DNA of 64,000 nt from Euglena gracilis (GCA_039621445.1 CP154954.1:57862002-57926001), one strand, 5' to 3'. Counted from the first letter of the stretch, positions 34,360 through 45,185 are shown. The notes: generated by a model from the letters alone, not told the origin. Program-made: numbers and translations.

Positions 34360-34363
34360 CATG

Positions 34364-34545
34364 ATTTGCTCAGGCAAATTTGGAGGGAAACAAATTCAGG
34401 GTCATATAATTAACGATTTCCTTGGGGGAAATCCCAGCATCAAACGTTATCAGAGTGCTTTTGCACTTCTGTGGGTCATTTTTGAACTCATGGGGGTGCC
34501 CCCCCCCCTGAAGCCACCACAGACCAAGTGGCTGACGCTTTAGTT
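34364..34545 (+). pseudogene. DIRS-like RNase H, 3' part (element F, resumed)
   Basis: Picks up exactly where 27913 stopped: the ICSGKFGGKQIQ frame and then NDFLGGNPSIKRYQSAFALL, matching element D at 24280-24400. This confirms that the LTR array is an insertion and that both parts belong to one former gene. Confidence 0.75.
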
Positions 34546-34820
34546 AAATTATTCCAATTTTCCAAGGCCCAAGCCCGTAATGCATATAGTGCTATGCTTT
34601 TGATTTTTTGGGTTTTGGTGGGCTGAGATTCCACACCCTGTTAGCCCCCTACAAGAGGCTTTGGAACCAGAACCTGGAAAAGTATGGGGCACTTTGGGAT
34701 CCACCCCCAATCCTCCTGGGGCTGACAAAGGCGCCCATGCCCACTGACATTATAATATATATATTATTTGTATGATATATAATATATATAATATATATGA
34801 TATATATTATACATGATATA

Positions 34821-34856
<36 letters not shown>

Positions 34857-35208
34857 CTTGCGTACAAAACTTACCTTTTGCTCACGAATCCTCTGTTTAT
34901 ACAGACCTTCTGACCAGGCACAAGTCAAACGAACCACCAGTGTGTTGGGTAGGGCTCCCTACGTCAAAGATGAACGTAAGGGCCACAAATTCCACAAGTG
35001 GGAAAGAGTTGCGTCCACACCCCAGTGCCCACAAATAAGCCCTTTTCATTTAATGATGGGTTATGTGGCTGCCACACGTTTATTCGTGAGACCTGGGGGC
35101 CCCCTCCTGATTTCATTAAAACCCCCCTTCAGAGCCATAAGTGCAGACACCATTGTTTCTATCACAAAATATTTTTTTGGCCAAACATGGGGTAACCCCC
35201 CAGGCGTG
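34546..35208 (+). pseudogene. DIRS-like tyrosine recombinase, 5' part (element F)
   Basis: Begins with an AYSAMLL-like segment, is interrupted by an AT microsatellite (34749-34855), and continues as LYRPSDQAQVKRTTSV, KDERKGHKFHKWER, HLMMGYVAATRLFV and KPPFRAISADTIVSIT. It breaks off at CAGGCGTG near 35208. The remaining C-terminal part is at 37434-37600. The Pro and Gln in LYRPSDQAQV, versus LYRSSDLAQV in A and D, are further changes near the first catalytic Arg. Confidence 0.75.
34749..34855. repeat. (TA)n microsatellite in the element F recombinase
   Basis: About 105 bp of TATATA with rare interruptions, located where A and D have a GGCACAGTCCCC-type sequence. It breaks the recombinase reading frame. 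Confidence 0.9.
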
Positions 35209-35776
35209 CCGCCCCAGCCAAACTCCCCAACTGATCGATGTTTCGAGACTGCTGATCGGACTGTGACACGTCCAGAGTCCTCCACAACAGAGACTGCTGC
35301 AGACTTGGTGCATGAATCGGGGAAAGCCACGATCCCACCACAAGGGCAGGGTCGATGTCCAAATGGCCACCGCCCTCTTGCAACTCGATGAGTAAAACAA
35401 CGGTGAAGGTAGTGGTATTTCACTGCAGGCTCGCACCAGATTATCTCTTGGCGTGGGTCGGCCAGCACTCCGAAGAGAGAGGCCTCACCATTGCCTTCTC
35501 CAGCACACACAACTGACCGTAGGGCAAGCCCTTCTCCACTTGGGGTTGTTGCCTTAGGCAGTCGGTGGCCTTCGTTGGTGGCACACACCTCCCACCTATG
35601 CTACGCCCCACATGTTGTTGCACAGTATCAAACTAGAGTCAAACTCAACAGGGTCTTCTTTCCCCGCTGACACATCCAAGCCCATTCCCTTGGTTGTTGG
35701 TTCACCAGACAGCGACTAGGGACAGCAGGAATCTCGTTGATCCATTCATGCGCGTCAATAATTGGTTGACGAGGCG

Positions 35777-35827
<51 letters not shown>

Positions 35828-37433
35828 GCTGAATCTCTTCGCATTGACAATCAGAGCACTGGGCAGAAGTCACCTCACGGAACCAGCCAGCGGTCCCTTC
35901 ACAAAGCTGGGTTTCAATTAAACAGTCAGATTCCCCTGCACAGAAACAGTTCCAACGAGCCACTGGTTAGTCAACAGGTCGGCCCTACAGGCCACGAGGA
36001 CCCGAAGGGTTGCCCCTGTCCGGGATGAAGCAGAGGCCACGGCGAAGACAGCCCCGCAGAACGGCCCCGAGAGGCCATCCCACAGGGTGATCGACCGTAA
36101 CTCCCACAACCCCCACGACAGGGCCTGCTGACTTGGCCTCTGGAGCCACCGTATCTTCCAAAGGTGCACGGCCAGTTTGCCGACTTCCCTTAGCTGCATT
36201 TCGTCCGTGGACTTGGTTGTTGCTCTCTCCAGTGGCATGCACACCACGTCAAGGCCCCACCACAGGGGTTGAGGTCAGGCAGATCGAGGCAGCTTTGGTT
36301 GTTCGGTGAACTTACCACTTGGCTCACGGTCGGTTGACCCACATTAACGGCTGTTTGGTGTGGAAACCTGCTTCACTCCAGTCCTCAACCGCACACAGCA
36401 CGGTTGTGTTGCCACTCCTCTCCAGGTGGAGTACTCGCTACTACAACCAAGATCAGCTCTGGGCAACGCCTCAAGCCGGGATCAATCCCAACACGATCAG
36501 CTGTTGTCCATGCCCTTTCTACACAACGATGCTCTGCCTTGGCTGCCACATCGATGGCAGACTGTAAGGGAGACACACTGACTTGGGCACCATCCATTTT
36601 CGGAGCTGCGCACTTCGGCAGGTGAGTTGTTACACATTCCTCAGCGGGTTCCAACCTTCATGGCCACCGACCTGCTATCCGTAGTAAGCAACATCCTTTA
36701 TGGGATCTGAGTATGAGCCAGCACTCGGGATCTGTAAGTCTGCTCTCGGAGAACCCCGCATCACCAGCACTGCTTACCAGTCATGGTCCACGTAGGATCC
36801 ATTGTTCAACGACAGTCTTGCAACGACTCGTTCACTGGGATCGAACCACGAAGGGTCCGGGTAACAGTCGGGGGACAGCCTCGAGGTCACCGTTCTGCCA
36901 TTGCCTTCCCCTCTGGAGCTGGGTTCTCTCTGCTTCACCCCAGAGGATCCGGGTCTGGCTTGGGGTGCCACCGACTCCCTTGGCCTGACCCCACGACACG
37001 TCACCAGCAACGTACAGCCAGTTGCAACTACGGGACGAACATGCTCAGAAGACGGGGAGAACTGCTGTTACACAGCCTCCTGTCGTGGCAAAGAAGCATG
37101 CCTGGGTTGTCCGCACCCATTCACAGTTCGAGGATAGGTTGAAGAGCTGGGCTCCCCAGGGTTGGCCTCTCATGCGTTGCTTTACCGGATCCAACCAGTC
37201 ACATACAAGCTTTGCATCATTGGATCCCAGCTATCCTGAGGGAAACTTCGAAGGGAACCAGCTACTAGGTGGCTCGATTGGCCTTTCACCCCTATGCCGC
37301 ACTCAGGCTGCACAATTTGCACGTCAGAACAGCGACCGGCTTCCACCACAGTTTCCTATGGCTTCAGCGTAGAACGGTATAGTTCACCACCTTTCGGGTC
37401 CCAAGGACCTTGCAAGCACTCGAAACCCTGTCC
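35209..37433. other. 2.2-kb insertion of unrecognised DNA in the element F recombinase
   Basis: Element D passes directly from CCAGGTGTGGGGACC to CACTCCACCAGAGG; in F these two sides are 2.2 kb apart. The inserted DNA is of even composition, unlike the flanking homopolymer-rich repeats, and has only short ORFs on both strands (longest about 110 codons, e.g. minus 36247-35918). No LTRs, clear terminal inverted repeats, RT, transposase or integrase motif is seen. A target duplication is not evident because the edges are blurred by C-runs. It may be a non-autonomous transposon or a captured segment. Confidence 0.55.
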
Positions 37434-37600
37434 ACTCCACCAGAGGGGAAGGAGTTGGTCTACTCAAAAAATTGGGCCTTTCTGCCCAAGAAGTTTTTGA
37501 AATTGGTCAGTGGAGGGGGGTGGATGCTTTTACAGCCCATTATCAAAGACTTGGTGCCCAAGGTGCCCTGGAAAATGCCCTGGCCCCCAAAATTTCAGTG
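37434..37600 (+). pseudogene. DIRS-like tyrosine recombinase, 3' part with catalytic Tyr (element F)
   Basis: In the frame starting CAC TCC ACC AGA this reads HSTRGEGVGLLKKLGLSAQ, then EVFEIGQWRGVDAF and AHYQRLGAQG. HxxR and the catalytic Tyr (TAT 37541-37543) are both intact, making this the reference for the Tyr-to-Cys change in element A. It is separated from the rest of its gene by the 2.2-kb insert. Confidence 0.8.
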
Positions 37601-37643
37601 CACAATCAGGCCTCACAAGTGTAAAGTGCGGAACCCGAGGTGT

Positions 37644-38045
37644 CTCGTACTCCCTCGACGAAAACCGACAAGGGAGGAAGGGACACCGAGGGCGAAGCAC
37701 AAAGACCTTGTGAGCCTGACCCCCCCCACCCGAAAAAGAAAATTTGTGTTCAAAAGCCCTCGGTCAGAGAGTGGGGGCCAGGGGGGGAGAGGGGGGGGGA
37801 CCCCCACAAGGGGCAAGAAGCCACGTCGCCAAGTCGGAGCAGCATCGTCAGCCAACTCCGGCGAGGCGGCATAAGCGGGACTTCCTCACCCAGCGCAGCA
37901 AACAAACCAAACAACACCGCCGGGAGCCCGACCCCCCCACCCATATACCAAAATTTGCCTTCAAACGCACTCGGTCAGAAGATGGGGGCCAGCGGGGGAG
38001 GTGGGGGGGGGACCCCTCAGGGGAAAGACTCGGACTCCGGTGAAG
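37644..38045 (+). repeat. DIRS element F, right-flank terminal region
   Basis: Matches the minus-strand sequence outside element A (2630-3112): GGAGGAAGGGACACCGAGGG, AAAATTTGTGTTCAAA, then an inverted leader copy with CCAACTCCGGCGAGGCGGC at about 37850-37925. A second AAAATTTGCCTTCAAACGC copy follows. Presumed outer end of the element, with complementary-region character. Confidence 0.55.
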
Positions 38046-38091
38046 AATGATCCAGGAGGAAGGGACAGCGAAGGCGGAGCACAAGACAAAA

Positions 38092-38573
38092 ATGAGGTCC
38101 TGCTCTTCTTTCCGGCTGTTGTTTGTGTTTTTGGTGTTGGCTGTGGTGTTTCTTACTGCTTTTCTTTGCCCTACCAGACGGATCATAACGTCCTTTTGGC
38201 ACGGAGCTGCAACCAAAGTATTCAAGATGATCATGCAATTTCCACACCTGCAAGACGAGACCGACAAAGAGGCCTTCGAAGCGGCGTGGAGCAACATTTT
38301 CTTACAAGAATCGCTGACAACAGCCTTCTTGCGAGATGCCGACGCTACCGCCGTGATGGCCACGATTGGTTCAGGTCAGAAGTGGACTGGAGCCGGGTGG
38401 GATACAACCCGATGTGCCCTTGCTGTACGGAAGCTCACTGGAGTGGCTATTGTGGAGTCTACCCTACAACCATATCTGGCGGCTTACATCTACAGCTTGG
38501 CATTCACGAAGAACGTCTCGATACCGTCACTGGAGCTAAGCGACAAGGCGTCGGACGTGAGTGTACGTCTTAT
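38092..38573 (+). CDS. Family U membrane-anchored protein, copy 2 (function unknown)
   Basis: ATG 38092 starts MRSCSSFRLLFVFLVLAVV, an N-terminal signal anchor with about 20 hydrophobic residues. The soluble part follows with FEAAWSNIFLQESLTTAFL, GQKWTGAGWDTTRCALAV, RKLTGVAIVESTLQPYL and ELSDKASD. It shares this order with copy 1 at 21035-20301. At 38558 the codons run into GTGAGT, a textbook 5' splice site, exactly where copy 1 continues with different codons, so an intron may begin here and the 3' boundary given is provisional. The open frame itself continues to 39069 but loses similarity. No known domain. Confidence 0.5.
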
Positions 38574-39664
38574 TCCCAATTCCCCTTTCCCAATTCCCAA
38601 AAGCCTTCGCTTTCGCCTTGGCGCCCCTACTTGGGAACTGAAAATCAGAGTAACAGTGAAAACCCTTTTCCCACTTCCCAAGAAGCAAAGCACGGAGCAA
38701 TACAGGGAGGACGGACTGGATAACCAAGTCCGGTCCGGAGAAAAGGAAAGACAAAAAGAATACCACCTGTGGAGAGAGAAGGGGCACCCATTAGGAAATC
38801 CTAATAGGATCTGCTTCCATCCTAACTTCCTCAACGGAAGGGGACTGAAGCATACGCCTGGTACACATCCCCCTCCCAGGGCTATACCCGATTTCCCCTT
38901 TGGCGGACACAGACCCGGTCTGTGGGAGGTGCACCCTGGCGCATCCACAGGGGCCCTTTCCGTCGCACAGGGGTCCACTCAAGGGGGGGGGGGCGGAAAG
39001 GAGGGGACCCAAAAAGCCCTAAACGCGCAAAATGGTTTCACCTATTTTGCGGTGGCTTATGGTGTATAGTATATTATAGCCCGCTGGGGAAAATGGGGCT
39101 GGCAGGTTTCCTTGCCAACCAACCCATCCACCCAGTTTGGGTGTGCCCAAGGCACTTCGGGTTGGGTCCATGGGCATTCCAGGAAAACCCGTGGGGAGGG
39201 TGTGGCAGGAGGGGGCCTCTGACCAGTCAAACCTGGGCAGGGCGCATGGCCAGTCAAACCTGACCACACAAAAGGCAATCCTACTCTACAAAACCAACTG
39301 GCGGCGACAGCATTTGCCCCGGGGGGAAAGTAGAGAGGAGGGGGGGGGTTGGCTTAGGCCAGAAAAGTTGTGCTGTCTGGCAGCCTTAAGGCCTCAAACG
39401 GCCGAAAAGAAAAGAAAGGGTAAGGAAAAGAGGCCGTCGGCCCTGTGCGCTGCGTGTCGCACGCCCGCGAGAGGGGAGAGGGGAGAGGGGTGTGCATGCA
39501 TGCGCACGGAATCCTGCACATGGCAGCATCCCGGTGGGAACTTACTAGCGGCGAATACCGCAAAGGGTCTTCGAAGGGGCTGTTCGGGCGAATACCCAAA
39601 CAGGGTGTCAGGCGAATACCTGACGAGGGTGCTGAAAGACGCCGCATTGGCGCTGACAGACACC
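38574..39664. other. Interval without a supported gene
   Basis: 38590-38880 is the dispersed repeat shared with 17270-17740 and could be intron of the family U gene. 38880-39320 includes a G-run and an A/T patch (GTATAGTATATTATAG). 39320-39664 has GAGAGGGGAGAGGGG and GGGCGAATACC repeats and is the probable 3' untranslated side of gene X. Nothing else is recognised. Confidence 0.5.
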
Positions 39665-42443
39665 TCACCTGCCTTTATCGGATGGACGTTCGCGGACCTC
39701 ACGCCAGTAGTCGTGTTGGGGATCCACTAATGGGTCCTCAACCAACTCCAGTTGGCGTGGGGAACGCGGCGGAGCTGATTCACTCCGAATGGTGTTGAGC
39801 TCCGGATCGTTGACGTCAAAAGATGGGGTCTCCCAGTCCTTGATCCAACTGTCCGGCAGCTTCTCCCTGGTACGGTCAGCGTGATGCTGAAGATACCGTT
39901 GGAGCTGCTCCCAGAAAATTCTGGGCAGCATCACCGGCCAGATGATGTAATTCATCCGGGGGTGATTCGCAGGCACCTGCGGGGGCATCCCCGGGGTCTG
40001 CTTGAAGTTGATGTCATACATCCACCTCGCTGTCCGAGCTCTTGCGGTATGGGGCCGAAATACAGCCGCCAACCAACCTCTGAAGTCCACCAAATCGTGT
40101 TCTTCAGGAGGCCACAGTGGCAAGGCGTATCCGCCATGCTGACGCTTGGAGAACAGGGGGTAAACCTGTGTCTCCCAGTCGCCATCAGTCCAGAGGTAAG
40201 GCATTCTTACCTTGGCGTGTTCCTCGACGGCGAGGCGCATTGCCCCAGCGTCGATCTGGAAGTCACGGGCCATTCCCGTGTGGCGGTAGCTTTCTACCTT
40301 TTTGAAGTCGGAGTGCTTCAGGCGTCCTTCCACCTGCTTGTACTCCTTTTTCCACTTCTCCAGTGTCTCCCAGTGCTGGGGGACAATGCTGGTGACTGCT
40401 CCATCAGCAGTCTGCACGAACTTGCCTCCTACACAGTTGATGCACAAGGCAGGGATATCCCTGTCGTGAGCATGCTCACTGCAGGAGTAGTTCAAGCTGT
40501 GCTTCCAGGCATTCAGGCACTCGCCACATACGAGCGCCACACAGTTCGGCACATATGCCCTGTGATGGAACCACGAGGATTGCACCTGCCGCTTGCACAC
40601 ATGCACGAGTGGCTGGTTGTGCCGCACATGGTGGCACACGGTGCATGTCCAGGCAAAGGACGTGCCGTGCTGGAAATCCAACACGCAGTCCTCGCCAAAG
40701 TACTGTGCCAGTACTCTGGGTGAGCGCCTGTTCCAGAATGTCCAGGTATGTTCCGGGGCATAGTGGAAAGGTTCTCCTCGGACGAAGAGGGGCTGAATCC
40801 ATCGATTCAGTGACCCTTTCTGGTGCCTAATAGCAGCCAGTTTCTTCGTCCTCTCTTCCACGGTGCCTAGTCTGGTCAGGATATCCTGGGTCCAGAGCTG
40901 GGCATCCGCAGACACAGGAGGTGAAGCAGGTTCATCCTGCTCCTCATCCGTCGATCCGGCGGAAGATTGGGCCTGTCGACCACGAGCCTTACCTTTCGGT
41001 TTGCTCTGGCCGTACCCGGACGATGCAACGGCCGAATAGTCGTGCATTGTCGTAGGGCCTTTTGGCTGTCCTCCAGCCTGACCTCCAGCGCCACCTTTCG
41101 GTGGTGGTTTCCCATCACCGCCTTTGGAAGGGGGCTTACAGGGTGCAGCACCCGGTTTGCCTCCTTTCGGCTTCGCACTCCCGGAATCAGGAGGTGACGC
41201 CTGCGGCTTACTCCTGGTATCAGGAGCCGATGGTGCCGGAGTAGACGTTTGCCGTCTGGGCGAAGCGGGCATACTGACCGCTGGGTCGCGCATGACGCTC
41301 CGAGGGGTCGGCACTCGTTCCTGGGGTTGTTCAGCCGGCCGTCGCCGAGCAGGTTCATCCTGTCCGACGAGGCGTGGCACTGTGGTCGTCACCGGAATCG
41401 GTGCTTCCACAGGGGCTGGCACTCCCAGAAACTCTGCCATTGTCCTCGGGACGGCAGGGACCCTGCGCGGTGTCGGTGGTCGTGGGGGTATCTCCTCCAC
41501 TTCCATTTCGACATCCGGTCTAGGAGGTTGATCCTCCACAACCGCTAGCGCAAGTGCTACGGGAGGTTGATCCTCCGGTGTAGCCGGTGCGACAGATGGC
41601 TCTGTCGGCTGGGGTTCATCCCCTGATGGTGGTTGCACTGCTGCCGGAGAAGGGGGTGTGGGGACACCGACATCTGGTGTCTCCACGACCTCAGCGGCGG
41701 AGCTTGATGCTACGCCTCCACCTCGTGGCGTCAGTGCAGCAGCCACGGCAGTAATGCCGGTGACTACGGCGCCGAGCACACGGCCTCCTAACGAGGTGCG
41801 TGCTGTGGGACTGGCAGGTTCTTCGAGGATATCCTCGACGACCATACCAGTCACCTCGGCTGGAGGCTCAGCCGTTGGAACAGGCGTAGCAGCCACAGGT
41901 ATATCCCCTGCGGGTGCTTCGTCTGGCCTAGGCTGTGCCGGAGCTGGCAGAGCAGCGTAGAGGATATCCTCCACGTTCTCGCCTTCCTCCTGAGGGAGTT
42001 CCTCGTCTCCACCTACCGGTGGACAGACGGGAGCCGCCGCCGCGGGGGCCGGGGAAACTGATCGTTCCCCTGCCGCCCGTGGGGCAGAGACGAAGGATAC
42101 AGCCGTTCCTGTCGGAGACGGCGGCGCTGCCTCCAGAATGGTGACGGAGGGGCTGCGGTCGCGTTCCTCCCGCCGCGGAATCGCGGTGGTGGAAGCGACT
42201 GACGCCTCCCGTCTCCTTCGCGCCAGAGGTTCATCCTCTGGGGCGATGAAGGCGCGCAGATCCTCGGGCGAACGAGGATCGTCGGGGTGCCATCGGCATC
42301 CCTGGGCATCCGCCAGCCTGTAAAAGGCCAGCGTGCTGCTGCTGGCACTGTTGGGCCAGGGTGGCGGCCATGATGGCTGCACCCAAGCGTTTGCAGGCCT
42401 GTTCGGGCCCAGGAAGCCGCGGTAACGCGTGTCTTCCCAGACC
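39665..42443 (-). pseudogene. Gene X, 3' segment: Cys/His-rich C-terminal half (function unknown)
   Basis: Coding is continuous from EVWEDTRYRGFLGPN (42443, just after a 7-T run) to the stop at 39665. No Met is needed, since it continues the upstream frame by a +1 shift. First about 500 residues are Pro/Ala/Glu-rich and probably disordered, with a Lys/Gly/Pro-rich part. Then comes a conserved-looking domain: WTCTVCHHV, VHVCKRQ, LVCGECLNAWKHS, YSCSEHAHD and LCINC (40420-40660), several potential zinc ligands. It ends with a Trp-rich segment (PHTARARTARWMYDIN, RNEW-like PRIFWEQLQRYL). No family known to me. Could be a retroelement Gag-like protein or a lineage-specific host protein. Confidence 0.55.
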
Positions 42444-42917
42444 TCAAAAAAACCCGTCCTCGAACTCCTGCACGCATGCCAGAATCGGCATACCCAGGTC
42501 GAGGATGGCCTTCGGGTGATTCATCAGCTGGAGGAATGCCTCCCTGTCGAGGGTACCGCCAAACTGTCGCCTCAAATGTTCCTCCAGGTCTATCCCGGCC
42601 AGGTGCCAGTTGGGGCGCAGGTCGGTGATAACCCGACGACGACGAGGTCCCTCAGCGGGGTCGCCGTAGTCTGGTGGCAAGCTTTCCATACCAGGCCTAT
42701 CGTCCTGGGGATCACGGAGATGTATATACACCTCCATGACGTAGGTGGTCCAGGCCCGCCACCAGAACTGTTGCAGCATAAAAATACGCTGCCTATGGAC
42801 GCGGCGACTTTTGCCCTGGACATCCGGGGCGTCGCGGCACACATGCATAAGCATGCGGCGTCCCATCTCCAGGCCCGTGTTATCCCGAGGCGGTGGAGGA
42901 CTCCCGCGTACGCCGAA
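42444..42917 (-). pseudogene. Gene X, middle segment (in frame after TGA)
   Basis: Directly follows TGA 42918-42920 in the same frame as the first segment: FGVRGSPPPPRDNTGLEMG, then RMLMHVCRDAPDVQGK, FWWRAWTTYVMEVYIHLRD, HLAGIDLEEHLRRQFGG and VQEFEDGFF. It ends at TGA 42444-42446, formed by the last T of a 7-T run. With one T fewer, or a +1 slip on TTT TTT TGA, reading would continue into the 3' segment. Residues on both sides of the TGA look like one folded domain (CCKYCRQEF before, HVCRDAPD after). Confidence 0.55.
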
Positions 42918-45185
42918 TCACCAGAAGTCGACAGGAAACTCCTGCCGGCAATACTTACAACAGAGGTCATACCTCTGTGGGTAAGCCAGGGAAACACGCT
43001 TAACGCGGAAGGTGGAGCCGTAATGGCTCACCAGCCACACCTGGAGGTTGTTGCACCACAACACCTCGATCAGGCGTTCGATGTCGGGGTTCAGTGGGTA
43101 GTATTTCCACTGCACACCGAGGGGCCCGACTGTGTGAATACAGTCGAAGATTGCCTTCAGCCTTCGGGCCAACACATGCTGGTCCCGAAATCCTAACTGG
43201 TGCAGGTAACTGCGGCCAGTGGAGTCGCTGAAGAGACCCCAGTTCTGACAGGGGTATCCCAGCCAAAACCGGAGTTCCCAGAAACCCGGCTGGATATCCA
43301 GCAAGGGTCTGCCACCTTCACCTTCGAAGGCGTACAGGTCAATTCCGTAATGGAATTGTCTGACTCTGTTCTCGGTGTGGTGTAATACCACCTCGATGAC
43401 TGCTTCCGGAGGGGTGACGGGGCGGTTTCCTGCAACATGGTAATCATGCTGCATTCGCCAGCCTTCGTCCTCCAGCTCCTCCTTGAACCTGAGCATTTGC
43501 TCAAAGTCCGAGAGGACTTCTGCTGGTTCTTCCTCCTCCTCACGGGCTGTACCCTTACCCTTGCCCTCACCCTTACCTTTGCCGGCCACGCCTTTGCCTT
43601 CTCCCTTGCCTTTGCCCTCAGCCTTACCTTTGTCCTTCCCTGTCTGGCGAATACCAGAGGGTCGGGCGCTCGGTGCGGCAGGAGTCGGTTCGGTACCTTC
43701 CCATTCCATCTCTGGGGAGGGACCTTGCCGTTCCGCTGCACGTCGCGGTGACGGCGTGGCTGGGCGCTGGCTAGGAGCCTGGCGTGGGCTTGGTTTCGGC
43801 GTAGGGGGTCGCGGCTCCTTCCATACCGGAGGGATCGGCGGTGGCATTGCGGCAACAGGACGGCTCATCGCTGCCTGTGCCACTGCCGGTGGTTGCCCAG
43901 CCGGGGTATCCTGGCTGGCTTCCACCTGCATTGCCGCACCGCCTTCCGCGTCCCGTGGGCTGGGTCGCCTGGGCTGTGGGGTAAGGTTCTCCGTAACCCT
44001 ATCGCGCTTCAGGGTGGCAGGTAATCCTGCCGCTCCTGCCGGGGGCTCACCGGGTAATACCGGGGTCGCCACCCGCAGCTGCGGTTGGTACGGATGGTAC
44101 GGGGTGTATCCACGGCCCTGAAGGGCGGCCAGCGAGGAGTAATACCTCGCCCGGTGCTCTTCAGACGTGAATACTGGCTCCTGCAGGAAATGCCGAGCAA
44201 GCTCATCCTGCTCGGTTCCCGGAGGTGCCATGTGGTAGTAGGGAGCCTCCTGCCGACGGGGGACATCCCCAGTCTGGACAGGGGCTGCACTGGGCGGTCG
44301 GGCTGCCTCACGGTGGGGAGGTTCATCCTCCACCACTATGGGCTCCGCCTGCCTCCGTGGCTCAACGCCAGGGGCAGGGGCGACCGATGATGCCTGAGGC
44401 ATCCAGTGCATGAACATGTGTTGGACGTATGCCTCAGGGGGCACGTCCGACTGTCCGGCTGGGAGCACGCGTGCGCCGCGCGGGTAATCCGCGTGCGTCG
44501 CGTACCGCGAGACAAATTGCTCCGCTGGCGGCTCGCGCGGCGGCATTCGCTGTGGCGAGGGTGGGCGGGCAAAGGTTCTCGTCATCCCAGGTGGGACATG
44601 CACAGCCTCACCTACCGGTGGGGGCGTGTGCTCACGCATATGCACGGTGTGGGATCCCACCGGCGTCTGCGTTTGCAGCATGGGCGGCACATACACGCCC
44701 AGGTCCATCATCGTCTCGCCCGGCTCGAATCCGGAATCGGATGCCGACGAGAAATACCGTCTCCCTGTCATCAGGGCCTGACCACAGGGACACCACTGAG
44801 CCACAGGGGTGTTGGCTACCAACAACTGAGCACAGTATGCATCCCAAAGGGCTTGCATATAGGGCTCCGTTGGGGGGTGTGCGCACATACGCATCGCCCG
44901 CTCCAACGTCTCCGTAGTGCGGAAGATCATCTCTCCCGCATACGGGGGAAGGCGCGATCTGCGCTGCGCTGGTGGCTGAGGTGCCGGCTGCTGGACGGCA
45001 GATGGATCTGGTCCGGCGTATGCGGACCGGCTGCTGGTAGCCGCGGCGAATACCGGGGCTGAAACCCTCTCAGCATGTGGGGCACCCGGAATCGGGGCCT
45101 CAGCATACGGAGGGTACTGGGGGTATGGCGCGCCAGAAGGCTGCGACCGTGGTGGACCTGGTCCAGGTCCGCGCCCAGGCAGCAT
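42918..45185 (-). pseudogene. Gene X, 5' segment (755 codons)
   Basis: ATG 45185 (MLPGRGPGPGPP). The first about 480 residues are Pro/Gln/Ala-rich with scattered short conserved-looking pieces (RTTETLERAMRMCAHPP, LWDAYCAQLLVANTPVAQWC). Then GKGKGEGKG repeats (43560-43650), an acidic stretch, and a folded region with FHYGIDLYAFEGEGGRP, WELRFWLGYPCQNWGLFSD and RLIEVLWCNNLQVWLVSHYG. It ends with CCKYCRQEFPVDFW before the TGA at 42918. The Gly/Lys repeats recall those of element J Gag. It lies 158 bp downstream of element I in the same direction, but no LTR links them. Listed as a broken gene because of the TGA and the later frameshift. Confidence 0.55.

Larger units (their letters stand above)
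27914..34363 (+). mobile_element. Tandem array of a non-autonomous LTR retroelement (4 LTRs, 3 internal units)
   Basis: Structure is LTR 27918-28141, internal 28142-30055, LTR 30056-30278, internal 30279-32183, shortened LTR 32184-32228, internal 32229-34136, LTR 34137-34359. CATG flanks both sides (27914-27917 and 34360-34363), and the interrupted element F reads through once this is removed, so the whole array has a single 4-bp target duplication. Each internal unit ends in a purine-rich run (CCGGGAGGGGAG) just before TGTTGG, like a polypurine tract. No protease, RT or integrase is encoded, only one ORF per unit. The first LTR is followed by GAAGTGTTCATTAACC, which is not an obvious tRNA primer site. 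Arrays of this kind are expected from LTR-LTR recombination. Confidence 0.85.
25063..37643 (+). mobile_element. DIRS-like element F with two nested insertions
   Basis: Inverted termini at 25063-25097 and 37609-37643 (35 bp). Without the LTR array (27914-34359) and the 2.2-kb insert (about 35209-37433) it would be close to 3.9 kb, like element A. Coding order is gag, RT/RNase H, recombinase. Its gag and leader differ from A and D (a second subtype, also seen at 8404-8670). It is inactive: the RT has YLYD instead of YLDD and the recombinase gene is split. Confidence 0.78.
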
